DNA of 64,000 nt, taken from Galeruca laticollis. Its lineage: Eukaryota; Arthropoda; Insecta; Coleoptera; Chrysomelidae. Position 1 is the first letter of the stretch, and the number at the start of each line of letters is the position of its first letter. Both the position numbers and the translations under genes were made by a program. The stretch is taken from the NCBI GenBank assembly GCA_963921935.1, contig OY998180.1, forward strand, positions 112,040,183 through 112,104,182, written 5' to 3'. Positions 34,488 through 45,170 of the stretch are shown one piece after another. Below the pieces are notes generated by a model. That model was not told where the DNA came from. It made no database searches and worked only from the letters and a program-made list of their open reading frames with translations.

Positions 34488-34859
34488 GCAGGATTTTCTG
34501 TATATGAGAAGAAGATCCAAGTAAAAGTAGAATGGTCTGCTATTGCCATGATGGACAATCACTCAGCTTGATCTGCATGGGGATGATTACTGGAATGTTG
34601 ACTATGGATGTACTCTTATTCTTCGGGGTCACGAATTGTTCAGTAGCCGATAAAGATTAACCACTTAATTATGATAATTTTTTTTTTAATTTTAAAGTTA
34701 ATTTGAATTTTTTTTGTAAATTATGACATGGCAAAAGTTCTGATGTTGTTCTTCCTGATTCTAAATTGTTCTGCCACCAACGTAGAAAAGGCAGTCCTAT
34801 ATATAATTTCCCCATTCTATGCTTACTTGGATCTTGTTCTCATATAGAGAAAATCCTGC
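34488..34859. mobile_element. 372-bp MITE-like element with about 50-bp inverted ends
   Basis: The left end GCAGGATTTTCTGTATATGAG and its inverse ending at 34859 pair over roughly 50 bp with three or four mismatches. No coding capacity. It is present only in the left arm of the larger inverted repeat, so it inserted after the arms formed or was lost from the other. The target duplication is not obvious. Confidence 0.75.
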
Positions 34860-34999
34860 AAACATGCACAAACAGAAGCATGGCTTAATTAACAAAAATA
34901 ATTGTTGAATAGATGAGGCTTTTACTCGATGAAGATCCATACTCAAGGATGAAATAAAACAATATAATTTATTTAAAACTTCATTTATTTGAACTAATG

Positions 35000-35695
35000 T
35001 TCAATTTAAACTGGTTGACGCGTTTCACTAACACAGTAGCTTTCTCAAAACGAATGAAGGTATAATTTGAAAAAGTTTTAATATATACAGTGCATAAATA
35101 CAGAATTCAATTATACTAATGTTCACAAAGGTATTAAAAAATTTACCTGGAAAGTCAGTCACTACAAACATTCCTTAGCTATCTTCTAGGTAAAAAGGTT
35201 TTGTAATGGAGAGTGATTGATATCTATTTGGTCGTTAAGAAGGTTACCTGCATATTTATTTTTGTTTATCTCAAGAGGCTCTAATAAATTTACACTAAAG
35301 GATTTACCGACTACATGTAGAATTTTAAAATTTGTATCGAAAATGTGTTGGTTTTGTAATAAATGATTTGAATAGTAAGAATCTAGTTTTTTGTTGTCAT
35401 AGCTACGTTTGTGTTCCGAAATTCTAGTTTTAAAATTTCTAAAAGTTCTACCGATATAAATTTTATCACAGTTGTCATTACCACATTTTAATTTATAAAC
35501 TCCTGATTTGTTTAATTTTGAAGATTTAGATTTGTTATTTTTAATGAGTTTGGATAAATTGTAATCAGTTTTAAAACAAATATTCATGTCTAAAGTTTCT
35601 AAAAATGATTTAATTTTCAAGGATGGTGTTCCAAAGTTTAAGTTTTAAAATTGTTTATTATTATTTTTATCAGAAGGGAATACTTGTTCCAAAGT
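35000..35695 (-). pseudogene. Penelope GIY-YIG endonuclease domain, inverted partial copy
   Basis: The open frame 35620-35186 (144 codons) contains SGVYKLKCGNDNCDKIYIGR, the GIY-YIG motif with intervening cysteines characteristic of Penelope-like elements. R-x-S-E-H follows, then LLEPLEINK with the catalytic-type glutamate. The sequence to 35695 continues the upstream region in a different frame (SDKNNNKQF equivalent). The corresponding region of the plus-strand copy (38675-39150) is more damaged, so this inverted copy preserves the domain better. Penelope elements commonly carry a 5'-truncated, inverted extra copy at their 5' end. Confidence 0.88.
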
Positions 35696-35904
35696 CTGCG
35701 TTTTATCTTTTTGTTTAGATAACTTAGATAGGGACATTAGAGATAAAATTAAACTAATAATTTACAAAAAGTACCAAGGACAAAAACGTAAAATAAAGTC
35801 ATTATTAACTAGCAAACCAGTATAAAAAAACCCACAAACCGAATTCTCAATACATACATTTTTAATAGATTCGTCAATCTTTCAACTACAATTTTTTCAG
35901 ATAA

Positions 35905-35912
35905 AGAAGTTC
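35905..35912. repeat. 8-bp target-site duplication, left (AGAAGTTC)
   Basis: AGAAGTTC directly precedes the Merlin left end and recurs at 37294-37301 directly after its right end. Removing the element and one copy restores the Penelope frame. Confidence 0.92.
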
Positions 35913-37293
35913 GGGGCAAGTTTCGTTTAGCCGAAATCTGTTAAAAAGAAAAAAAACATTTTTTGTCATTTAGATACCTCAGGGAGTATATTACTGAAAA
36001 AATTTTGCCGCGGAAAATGCGCTGTTGTCATTTTATGAATGCGGTTTAGAAGTAACGAAATGAGGTACATGGAGAATTAATGTTATTTTATATTGTAGAC
36101 TTATTTTTAAGCACCGATACGAAAAGGAAAAACCGCGGAAATGCATTGTTTCGCCACTGTGCAGTGATCCTCTTCCCGACCTTTAACACAGATCAATGAA
36201 TAATATCTATTCTGATCAACTTAATATTACTATGGTCAATAAATGCGAAAATTTAAAAAAAATGTCAATAAAGCAAAAAAATGACAATCCTGATAAAGTA
36301 TAAAAGGTAGGTATGTAGTACATTGTACATATATGTGAATTTAATATTCTATATTCAGTTGAGTTAAATCATTTCGTTCATATTATTAACAAAAATATCT
36401 ACTCAAGTTGTAGAAATGGCTCTTCCTCGTTCGCGACAAGAAGCTTATGAAATATGGGTATCAGCATCGCACTGTAAACCATAGTGACGAATTTGTTACC
36501 AAGGAAGGTGTCCATACTCAAAGAATTGAGTCATGTTGGTCTGCTGCCAAAAACTTTTTAAAAGGCAAACACATTCCACCAGATGAATTCGCAGATCGCC
36601 TTTACGAATATTTATGGCGACGCCATTGCAAAAAAAATAACTTGGATCCATTCATGGAACTTATTCGTTGTATCCATTTAGAATATGACAATCTCAAAAA
36701 AAGATAATATTTCAAACGAAACCTGTTTTTCTGTGAATTTTAAGTGGCAGTAAGAAGGTCAAAATCCCCAATATATGCAAAAAAAACGCACATATATAAT
36801 ATTCCCCACCCAGCACCCCACTTCACTCCACGATACCGAAAGTATGTAAAAAAGTTGATAATACTATAGAAAACATCGAAATATTGAAGATTTTCTATTA
36901 CACCGCCATTATGAAAAATTTCCGCGGAAAAAGTTATATAAAAAAGTTATAGCAAATTATTAATCAAACAAAAATATGTAGTTTTTATCTTCCTATCACA
37001 TTTCGGCACTTCTAAACCCGGAAAAATAAAAAAAAATTATTGTGATAAAAATAGATTTTCGAATAAAAATTAGTTCACATCGTTATATTGAATGTTTTTA
37101 CGTCATTCTATAACAAAAAAAATATTAAATACACCGTAAAGTTTCGAATTTTAGTTAACAGTAGAAAAATTAAAAATTCGAGTTTTCTCAGAAACGAAGA
37201 ATTTCCGCGGCAAAAACCAAATTATGTAGTGCTCGCTTTCTTCTATAAACCGATATTCCATCTAACTGATTTCGGCTAAACGAAACTTGAGCC
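35913..37293. mobile_element. Merlin DNA transposon, internally deleted
   Basis: 1381 bp. The ends read GGGGCAAGTTTCGTTTAGCC on the left, and GGCTCAAGTTTCGTTTAGCC in the inverted right end, a 26-bp near-perfect terminal repeat. Both arms also share a CCGCGGAAA word about 100 bp inside. The exact 8-bp duplication AGAAGTTC flanks it, the size known for the Merlin/IS1016 superfamily. Its transposase is a fused remnant (36416-36707). Confidence 0.9.
36416..36707 (+). pseudogene. Merlin (ISXO2/IS1016-like) transposase remnant
   Basis: A start at 36416 encodes MALPRSRQE and then shifts frame into 36447-36707: YGYQHRTVNHSDEFV, followed by GVHTQRIESCWSAAKNFLKG. That is the 'H..EFV...G.HTN.IE..W...K' block of DDE_Tnp_ISXO2, including the catalytic glutamate. 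The two catalytic aspartates and most of the domain are missing between the start and this block, so the gene is an internal-deletion product. The C-terminal helix ends KKR at 36707. About 88 codons remain, far below the roughly 270 of complete enzymes. Confidence 0.85.
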
Positions 37294-39527
37294 AGAAGTT
37301 CAATTATTACAAAAATGTTTTAAACATAATATTCAACCCACATGTTCATTTGATAACTTCAACAAACTAGGTATAGAAACAACAATTAACTTGTATAATT
37401 TTCCAAATAATTCTAATCTGAAACATAAAGCTTCAGATATGATTAAAAAAGAATTTGTCGAGTTTAACAAACCCAACTTTGAATTATCAGTCGCCAAATC
37501 AATTCAACAAAAATCAAAGTCAAATAGTCTTATTTTCACAAAAGCAGATAAAGGAAATACGGGAATAGCATTACCTAAAGAAGATTATATATTAAAAACC
37601 AACAATTTTATTCAGGCAAGCAATTTTGAGGCCCTTAAAAAAGACCCAGCTAATAAATTTCAGATAGAAATAAAATTAGCAGTAGATAACGCTAAATCAA
37701 TAATTAACGATAAAGAAAAATATAAATTATTTTTACCCAATCCGCAACACCTGAACTTTCGTCATTAATTAAACTCCATAAAGAGGGGTTCCCAATCAAA
37801 CCAGTTGTTTCTTATTTCACAGCACCTTCATTCAAAATTTCAAAGATTCTCATAGATGTCATTTCTAAATATTGTTCATTCAAACCTCGATTTTCAGTTA
37901 AAAACTAAACGGAATTAATTAATAATATTCAAGATATAATACTACCCCATAATTCTAAATTCATATCGTTCGATGTAACAAATCTATTCCCTAGTATACC
38001 TTCCAAAGAAACTGTAACTCTTGTTGATAACTTGGTCACATACAATAATGTTAATCCTATAATTCACTCTGATATCATTACTTTATTAAAAGTGTGTTTG
38101 AATCAAAATTATTTTCATTTCAATGGAGAGGTTTATAGCAGTAAAGTTGGTTTGATTATGGGCAACCCCCTCAGTCCCCTACTAGCAGAAATTTTCATGG
38201 ATAATATAGAAAAAATAATTCATAAACACCCCCTTAGAAAAAAATTTATGTACTGGCACCGATGTGTGGACGACATTTTAGCTAGCTTCACCGGTACAAA
38301 TAGATAATTAGACAGCTTCATTACTTACATAAATTCAATTCACAATAATATCAAATTTACCGTAGAGCTTGAACAAAATAAGTCAATAAACTTTTTAGAC
38401 CTTACAATTTCAAATATAAACAATAAACATGATTTTTCTATATTTCATAAACCATCACATACAGATATTACAATTCATAATAGTTCGGTCCACCCATTCA
38501 GTCATAAACTAGCAGCTTTCAATAGTATGATACACAGACTCTTAACAGTCGCATTAAATACTAATAATTATAACAAGGAATTAAATATCATACAACAAAT
38601 AGCAGTTAATAATAATTACGATCCAAATTTAATTGACAATATCATAAATAAAAATATGAAATAACAGACTTTCGAACAAGTATTCCCTTCTGATAAAAAT
38701 AATAATAAACAATTTAAAAGCTCAACAAACTTTGGAACACCATTCTTAAAAATTAAATCATTTTTAGAAACTTTAGATATGAATATTTGATTTAAAACTG
38801 ATTACAATTTATCCAAATCTAAATCTCCAAATTAAATAAATCAGGAATTTATAAATTGAAATGTGATAATGACAACTGTGATAAAATTTATATCGGTAGT
38901 AATTTTAATACTAGAATTTCGGAATACAAACGTAGCTATGACAACAAAAAATTAGATTCCAACTATTCAAATCATTTATTAGAAACACATTTTCGACCCA
39001 AATTTTGAAATGTTACATGTAGTCGGTAAACCCTTTAGTTTAAATTCATTAGAGGCTCTTGAGATAAACAAAAATAAATATTCAGGTAACCTTCTTAACG
39101 ACCAAATAGATATCAATCACTCTCCATTATTAAACCTTTTTATCTAGAAGATAGCTTAGGAATGTTTGTAGTGAATGAATTTCCAGGTAATTTCTTTCAA
39201 TGCCTTTGTTAACATTAGTATAATGGAATTCTGTATTTATGCACTGTATATATTAAAACATTTCCAAATTATACCTTCATTCGTTTGGAGAAAGCTATTG
39301 TGTTAGTGAAACGCGTCAACCAGTTTAAATTGAACATTAGTTCAAATAAATGAAGTTCTAAACAAATTAAATTGTTTTATTTCATCGTACAATAATCGTT
39401 ATTGAAAAAGAACAGATCAGATGTTTGTCACTTCAAAAACATTGCATATAACCATAATATAAAAACACATAAATTGTCTAACATGAAATATTATAACTTT
39501 TGTGGAATAGTTGACTTAAGCGCGAGC

Positions 39528-40375
39528 ATCATATACAGAACCGTCTTTACTTCTCCCTGTATATAGACATGTAGAGGCGGCAGACAGGAACACATCTAGG
39601 ACTACTGTTGGGGATGTTTTCATGATGCATTAGCAAGCTAGCCCTGCACACTTTGAAGTTGTCTTATTGCTACGATCTGCGTGAAATTTGCGCCCCAGGC
39701 AACCAAACCATAGTCGAGTTTACTCTCATGCCAAAACTTCTACAGTGTCATATAAAAAGTTTCACTTCAAAAAATATCCAGTCAAAAGGTATAAGTTGCG
39801 AATTTAAAATACCGTGTTTATTATCGACGACCGTTGTTAACTTTACCCAGTGGGGAACAATTTATGGACCGTGAATAGCATAGTTGTAAATCAAGACCAA
39901 GTACACAATCCGATCCTACGCAGGGTTGTCTTTAAAAATTTGAGCAAAGTAGAAAACAATTGCTTCTTGACAAGGATTTTATGGATTTACAAACAAAAAC
40001 GACTCATATAATTATTACATTATAATTATACACAACTATATTAGGGTAAAAGAAAAATTATTTCATTATTATAATATGATGTAATAATTTTTTTATGATA
40101 ATACATTTATTCATTCAGTGAAACAAACATAGAAAAATATTAGATTTACGCTGGACATCTCAACAAAACAAAAGTACATATTATACATAAATATATATCT
40201 ACGTATACACAAAAAAGACACAGTATACGAGAACAGTCAGTAAAGTAAAAAGTCATCTACATCATAAACAACCTTCTCAATCAGAAACTGTTTAACTGAA
40301 TTCTGGAAAATTATATATACAATATACACATATATATAGACACATAATATGTTACAATAATAACAAATATTTGCG
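39528..40375. other. no recognisable gene
   Basis: A 73-codon plus-strand frame at 39653-39874 shows no domain I know. The rest is AT-rich. Confidence 0.35.
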
Positions 40376-41541
40376 TCATAAATCATCGTCACTATCAACA
40401 AACAGGTCACTATTACCGCCGTCTTCGTCCAAATTAGTTATAAATTGTTGTACATTCGGAGACACATATGAATCTTCCACTTCAACTACGTGTGCGATGC
40501 AATTTTTCCATAAAATACTGTCTATATTTTCCACCTCACTTCTAATTGAATCTACTTCAGCAGAACTTAGCCTTGGAGCTGTATTTTTACGCCGAATTCC
40601 CCGTTTTAGAGTACTCCAGATAAGTTCAATGGGATTTAATACACAGTAGTAGGGCGCAAGATACAGTACCGTATGTCCTTTTGCTTGTGCTATTGTGTCA
40701 ATCTGATATTTTGTAGGAATGTTCAGGACTTTTATAATGGTTAGAAGATCTTTTTTGGTGCATTTTAGGTATTTCTATATCATTTTCAGCCATATATTGT
40801 AGGATTTATGCTTTTCCGTGCTTGTGGTGGGTTTCTTGTTAACTTGTTTTGAATGATAACTGGCGTTGTCCATCACAATGACAGAATTATCGGGCAAATT
40901 AAGCACTTGAAACCAAGTCTCAAAAAGTGATGAATTCATGTCTTCGTGATAGTCGGCTGAACAATTTTTAATATTTTTTGCGGACAACAGAAACGCATTG
41001 GATATCCATCCATCGATGCCACCGGCATGTAAAATTATTATTATTTTTCCCCTAGACGGAGGAGCCTCTAGACAATAACTTTTTGTGCCATCAGTTCATC
41101 CTTTCTCTATAACGTCATGGCTATCGTACCATGTTTCATCCAACCAAACTATGTATCGACCTTCTTGGCGAAATCTTCTTATTTCTGTAACGTACTCCCA
41201 ACGCAATCTTTTTAACTGTCCACTTTCCATGATGCTCATCCTTCCGTTGAGGGTTTTACACTCAAAACCTATGGTTTTCAAATATTTCCGAAACCATTGT
41301 TCCGAATAGGTTACTTCAATTCACGAAACTTTCAGTCTTTTTCAATTAGAGTTTGGTGAACATTCTTTATTATCGTTTTTGCGTCACTTGACAAATGTTT
41401 TCTTTTAACCTTCCTGTTGTCCGAAACATCATCTTCAGTATCACTGTTGTCACTAATTTCAATCACCTCATTCTCCATTTCATTCGACACAATGTTTCCC
41501 CATGGACGAAACACTGCCATTTTTATTTGCACAATGCACAA
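40376..41541 (-). pseudogene. Tc1-like (IS630 superfamily) transposase with frameshifts
   Basis: Four minus-strand pieces follow one another. 41541-41332 is an acidic N-terminus (SDNSDTEDD). 41281-41096 ends VWLDETWYDSH with the first catalytic aspartate. 40987-40775 carries VIVMDNASYHS with the second. The last piece, to a stop at 40376, carries LAPYYCVLNPIELIWSTLK with the glutamate at the third position, then a long acidic tail ending VDSDDDL. All three catalytic residues survive; the frame is broken near 41320, 41090 and 40770. The sequence between pieces (GTKSYCLEAPPSRGK, about 41085) is also readable. Such D-D-E proteins with an acidic tail are common in insects. I did not find the terminal repeats. 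Confidence 0.82.
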
Positions 41542-41544
41542 CGA

Positions 41545-42775
41545 TGAAAAGTCACAGACTGATTGACTGCACCCTTGCTTTACCTGGTTGATGATTACTC
41601 CGACCTTGTTAGGACGCAGGTATAAAGGATAATTTCTAATTTATGAGGAGGCAGCATCTGTGGTCTCTATGCATTCTTGTTGTATTTAACATTTACACAA
41701 TGCTCCCTGTCATAAACACGGTATTTCAAATTCGCTAGTATTACTGGGAATTATCCAATACAACGTTAAATGAACATTTAGTCTCATTACATACATTCGT
41801 TTATTTGGTTAACATGCTCCATATTGTCAGGTAATCTTTAGACATATTTATGTTACGTAGCAACAACTATTATATTCCCGTTTCGATGATTCAAGGAAAG
41901 AAACGAGAATAGAGGTGGACAGGTTACTAAAGATTATCATTGCAAGGAAACTGTATCATACTGGGACTTAAACAGCTCTTTAGTTTTGAATTAATGGACT
42001 ATTATTTAAAAAAAACAATCGAATTCAAGAGTCAGAAACTATTTTAAAAATTAAAGATTCAGTTTAGTGTGTCGTAAAAACAGTTTGGTCCACTTGAATG
42101 AATACAACAATACGTTTAAAAGGTGTGCTAAATAATAAAACAAATTGGTACACAAAAAATATTTCACTCTGATATCCTCCTTTCAATCTCGATTTTAATC
42201 ATGTCTTGTTTCAATTATAAGCTGTCTTAATTGGCTATTTCAAACAGACACCCGACTACTCTATAATCTACATGCTTTGCATGTTTTGTCCATTGTTGTC
42301 AAGTATTCCGTCTTGTCTTAATAAATTATATACAAAATCACCATAAAACGCCCATTCACAACAACAGGAATTAGATTCATATTACCCAAATACCTGAACA
42401 GGGTTATGTATAATCAGTTGACAGGTGTGCTATCTTTCGAAAATTAAATATCTCAGAAATAAATCAAAATAATGGGAAGAAAATGGCATTCTATCTCAAA
42501 TGTGTCGGAAATTATCTACTAAGTTCACTCTATTCCTCGACAGTTTAATTTATCCAGTTTTACATATCAAGAACGCTCCGAAAAAAGTGAATTCTGAAAA
42601 AAACAACAGAAACACGCACCCAGGACACAGCAATTAGCTTTATAACTTCTTAATAGCTGTAGAACGTTTTGTTTTGTCTGCTAACAGGTGCGTTATTTCC
42701 CAAAAAGATTCCTGGCAAGAACAAGAACAACGGCAAAAGAACCGGTGTGGACTTGCCAACCAAATCGGCCGCTAT
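41545..42775. other. no recognisable gene
   Basis: AT-rich and non-coding; no repeats were matched elsewhere in the window. Confidence 0.4.
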
Positions 42776-43440
42776 TTGGTTACGAGGGGTCTAAATGGGC
42801 GAAAGGGGGTAGCAGCCATTCCCAAAATGTTAAAAATAGGAGAAGGGAAAACATATCACTGTGAAAATGAATATTAAACTAGCTAGTTAAGGTAGAATCA
42901 AAACGAGACTACTCTGATTTACTTACGAGGGGTCTAAATGAGTGAAAGGGGATACCTGCCATTTCTAAAATGTTAAAAAGGGTAGAAGGTACATCTAGTT
43001 AGTTACAGTAGAAATAAAACGAGACTAGTCTGATTTCCTTTTCCCTTCAACCCTTTTCAATATTTTGGAAACGGCAGCTACCCCCTTCACCCATTTAGAC
43101 CCCTCGTGAGTAAATCAAACTAGTCTCGTTTTATTGCTACTGTAACTAGCTATTTGTATATTGATTTTCAGATTGATAACTTCTACCCTTTTTATAATAT
43201 TGGAAATGCCTGTTACCGCATTTGACCCATCGTAAGTAAATCAAACTAGTCTCGTATTGATTCTACTATAACTAGCTAGTTGTATATTGATTTTTATGGT
43301 GATAACGTTTTCCCTTTTGTACCATATAACTAACTATTTATGGTATTAATATCTGCTACATCCATTAGATCCACTCACATTCTGCTTAGACTCCGTGTAA
43401 GTGAATAAAACCAGTGTCATTTTGATTATTTTAATATATT
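42776..43440. repeat. cluster of about 125-145-bp repeats, two forward then three inverted
   Basis: The core unit carries ACGAGGGGTCTAAATG, a G-rich GTGAAAGGGG block, AAAATGTTAAAAA, CTAGTTAGTTA and AACGAGACTA.TCTGATTT. Forward units lie at about 42776-42918 and 42919-43036. The complementary orientation follows at about 43040-43136, 43140-43270 and 43270-43440, with growing divergence. The switch of orientation is at about 43037. The arrangement forms a tandem array with a dyad centre, as in foldback elements. No coding frame. Confidence 0.85.
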
Positions 43441-43521
43441 ATCTATAATAAAATATCTCCTTTTCTAAAACAGTTCTGTATTATTACAATAAATAAATCT
43501 AATTTTTTCTGGTTAAGTAAG

Positions 43522-43854
43522 TTAATGTGGTGATTTGTAAAATTTAAATGCACCTAAATATTTATTTGAATCCGCCACTGATCGTTCGGACGTCTTAGGT
43601 AAATCGGCCTCTAGATTTTGGCTACCAAGTTCACACCGGTGACAAAAGACATATTGAGAGCAAGAGTTCATTTGCGATACCTTGACAATAAGAGTGGACT
43701 GTAGTGAAATTATGTGATCGTTACAGATCCTTTTATCATCATAATCGGTGACGATATATTTATCAAATGAAAAATCATTGATACAATTGAAATTCTTGTA
43801 GAGGAGGCATCGCTGGTGATAACGATAAACTGGTTTCAGATACAAAGTAACCAT
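43522..43854 (-). CDS. unrecognised 110-codon ORF
   Basis: A single open frame with seven cysteines, several in a C-x2-C or C-x(4-6)-C setting, but no domain I can name. It is longer than most chance frames here, but has no flanking splice or TE context. It could be an exon or the remnant of an unrecognised element. Confidence 0.2.
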   Translation of the reverse strand: MVTLYLKPVYRYHQRCLLYKNFNCINDFSFDKYIVTDYDDKRICNDHIISLQSTLIVKVSQMNSCSQYVFCHRCELGSQNLEADLPKTSERSVADSNKYLGAFKFYKSPH

Positions 43855-44189
43855 TCGCGGTTATTAGCATGTTAAATTTATACGAGTTTACGTAAAAAGT
43901 AACCGTCAATCATTGCATTTTTTTAAATTCAAATTCAACATGAGAAGAAGAACGGAATAATGTGGCATGCACTTCAGAAAGATGTACATAAAACTTAACA
44001 AAGTGTGGGTCGATAAATGTAAAGTTCGTTTCATTTGTATCTTCATTTTCATATTGTACTGGCATTTGCACCTATAGCCTAACAAACTAAAAATTAAATT
44101 AGTTACCTATATTATCGGTACATCAAAACACTCGAATTCAAGCGCCAGTGCCGGAGGGATCTGAATTATTTATAATATCCGAATATAAT

Positions 44190-45083
44190 TATAATTTAAC
44201 GTTATCACCACTGAATATTATTATTATTATGTTGTAGATGTTCGTCTTGTAACGGTGTTTCAGGTACGGGTTCAGTTCCTGTACGTACATAAGCGACGGA
44301 ATGCTAAGTCTCTGTAGGCTGGTGTGGAGGCTTTTCGGGATTATTCCAGTTATGGAAATAATAAGAGGAACAACGTCAACCTCACTTTGTTTCCAAATTG
44401 TTTTTACTTCCTCATCAAAAGGAGTATATTTCACTAATTTTTCGGTCCACGTGGATTGGAGATTGTGGGAATTTGGGATTACTACATCAATAGGCTAAGT
44501 TATAGCTGCAGTCACATCTGGTCTATTGCACGGAATGGTCTTATTGGTGAGTGTGCTACGGTTTGGTATCTGTAGTAAGGTGAAGCATCCTCATGGAGTT
44601 GGTACAGTAAGGTCAATTTTGAAAATAGCTAGTCTGAGCGAGTACTTTACAAGCGGCGGGGATATATTGTATTGTCTCTCCATTTTCTTTACATCTTCTG
44701 CATTGATCGATGACATCTGGCTCATTTAAAATAAACTTCTGGTAGGTCCTGGTTAGAGTGACTTGGTACTGGATTGATATCATGAGGCCCTCGGTTTCGA
44801 CAAATATATCCGCTTGAGTCAGCGATTTGTTCGACGTTTCTTTGTCTACATAAGGTTGGCTGAGATCAATCGGGTGTCTGCCGTGAAGTGCCTTACTGGA
44901 CCAGTCTATAGTCACCTCCTGTTCATAGGCGGCATCAGTGTGAAGTCGAGTGTCTTCTGCATGCAGAAGATCCAACGAGGTGTGGCTGTGAGATAGCCTC
45001 ATGCAAAGGTGTTCATTTTTGAAGAAATGACGCTGGAGATTTATTATTATTATTATTGTTTTTTTTTGGTCACGTGTTTCCAC
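44190..45083 (-). pseudogene. LINE C-terminal region with zinc-finger-like motif
   Basis: The frame 45083-44613 reads LHAEDTRLHTDAAYEQ, then KSLTQADIFVETEGLMISIQ, and ends in a CRRC...GETIQYI segment where a C-x2-C...H...C finger is expected; the histidine has become tyrosine. This layout is typical of the portion after RT in a group of LINEs common in insects. The frame continues across stops to 44434-44189 (PLIISITGIIPKSLH). No RT domain of this family is present; the sequence to the right belongs to another LINE. The family is recognised by pattern only. Confidence 0.55.
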
Positions 45084-45170
45084 GGTGTGTCTTGCAGCTG
45101 GTCAGCTGAATCACAAGGCATACAAGCGTAATGCAGATTTTAATTATCTTTTACAGGTTTATTCAGAACA

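Larger units (their letters stand above)
35700..39160 (+). pseudogene. Penelope-like retroelement ORF (N-terminus, RT, GIY-YIG), split by a Merlin insertion
   Basis: 35720-35904 encodes the N-terminal region (LDRDIRDKIKLIIYKKY; then FVNLSTTIFSDKEVQLLQKC read across the Merlin insertion site). 37302-37768 continues with SLIFTKADKGN. Near 37960 comes FDVTNLFPSIP with the first RT aspartate. The ORF 38032-38307 holds IMGNPLSPLLAEIFM and a catalytic box reading C-V-D-D where YVDD is usual. 38390-38680 continues (INFLDLTI), and the GIY-YIG region follows to about 39160 with stops and frameshifts. Length and order match Penelope elements, which encode RT followed by the GIY-YIG nuclease. The element was dead or has died since, with multiple stops. 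Confidence 0.88.
34304..39527. mobile_element. 5.2-kb inverted-repeat structure enclosing a Penelope element
   Basis: GCTCGCGCTTAAGTCA at 34304-34319 is mirrored at 39512-39527. The mirrored sequence continues inward: 34304-34455 pairs with about 39380-39527, then about 34955-35695 pairs with about 38675-39380. The inner part of both arms is the 3' portion of a Penelope element (GIY-YIG coding region plus terminal repeat) in opposite orientation; the outer 150 bp are extra flanks also duplicated in inverse. The left arm is interrupted by about 500 bp (34455-34955) that includes a small foldback element. Confidence 0.85.

Noticed and set aside
42776..43440. CRISPR-like array
   Set aside because: Repeats are over 120 bp, diverged and switch orientation with no spacers; insect DNA context.
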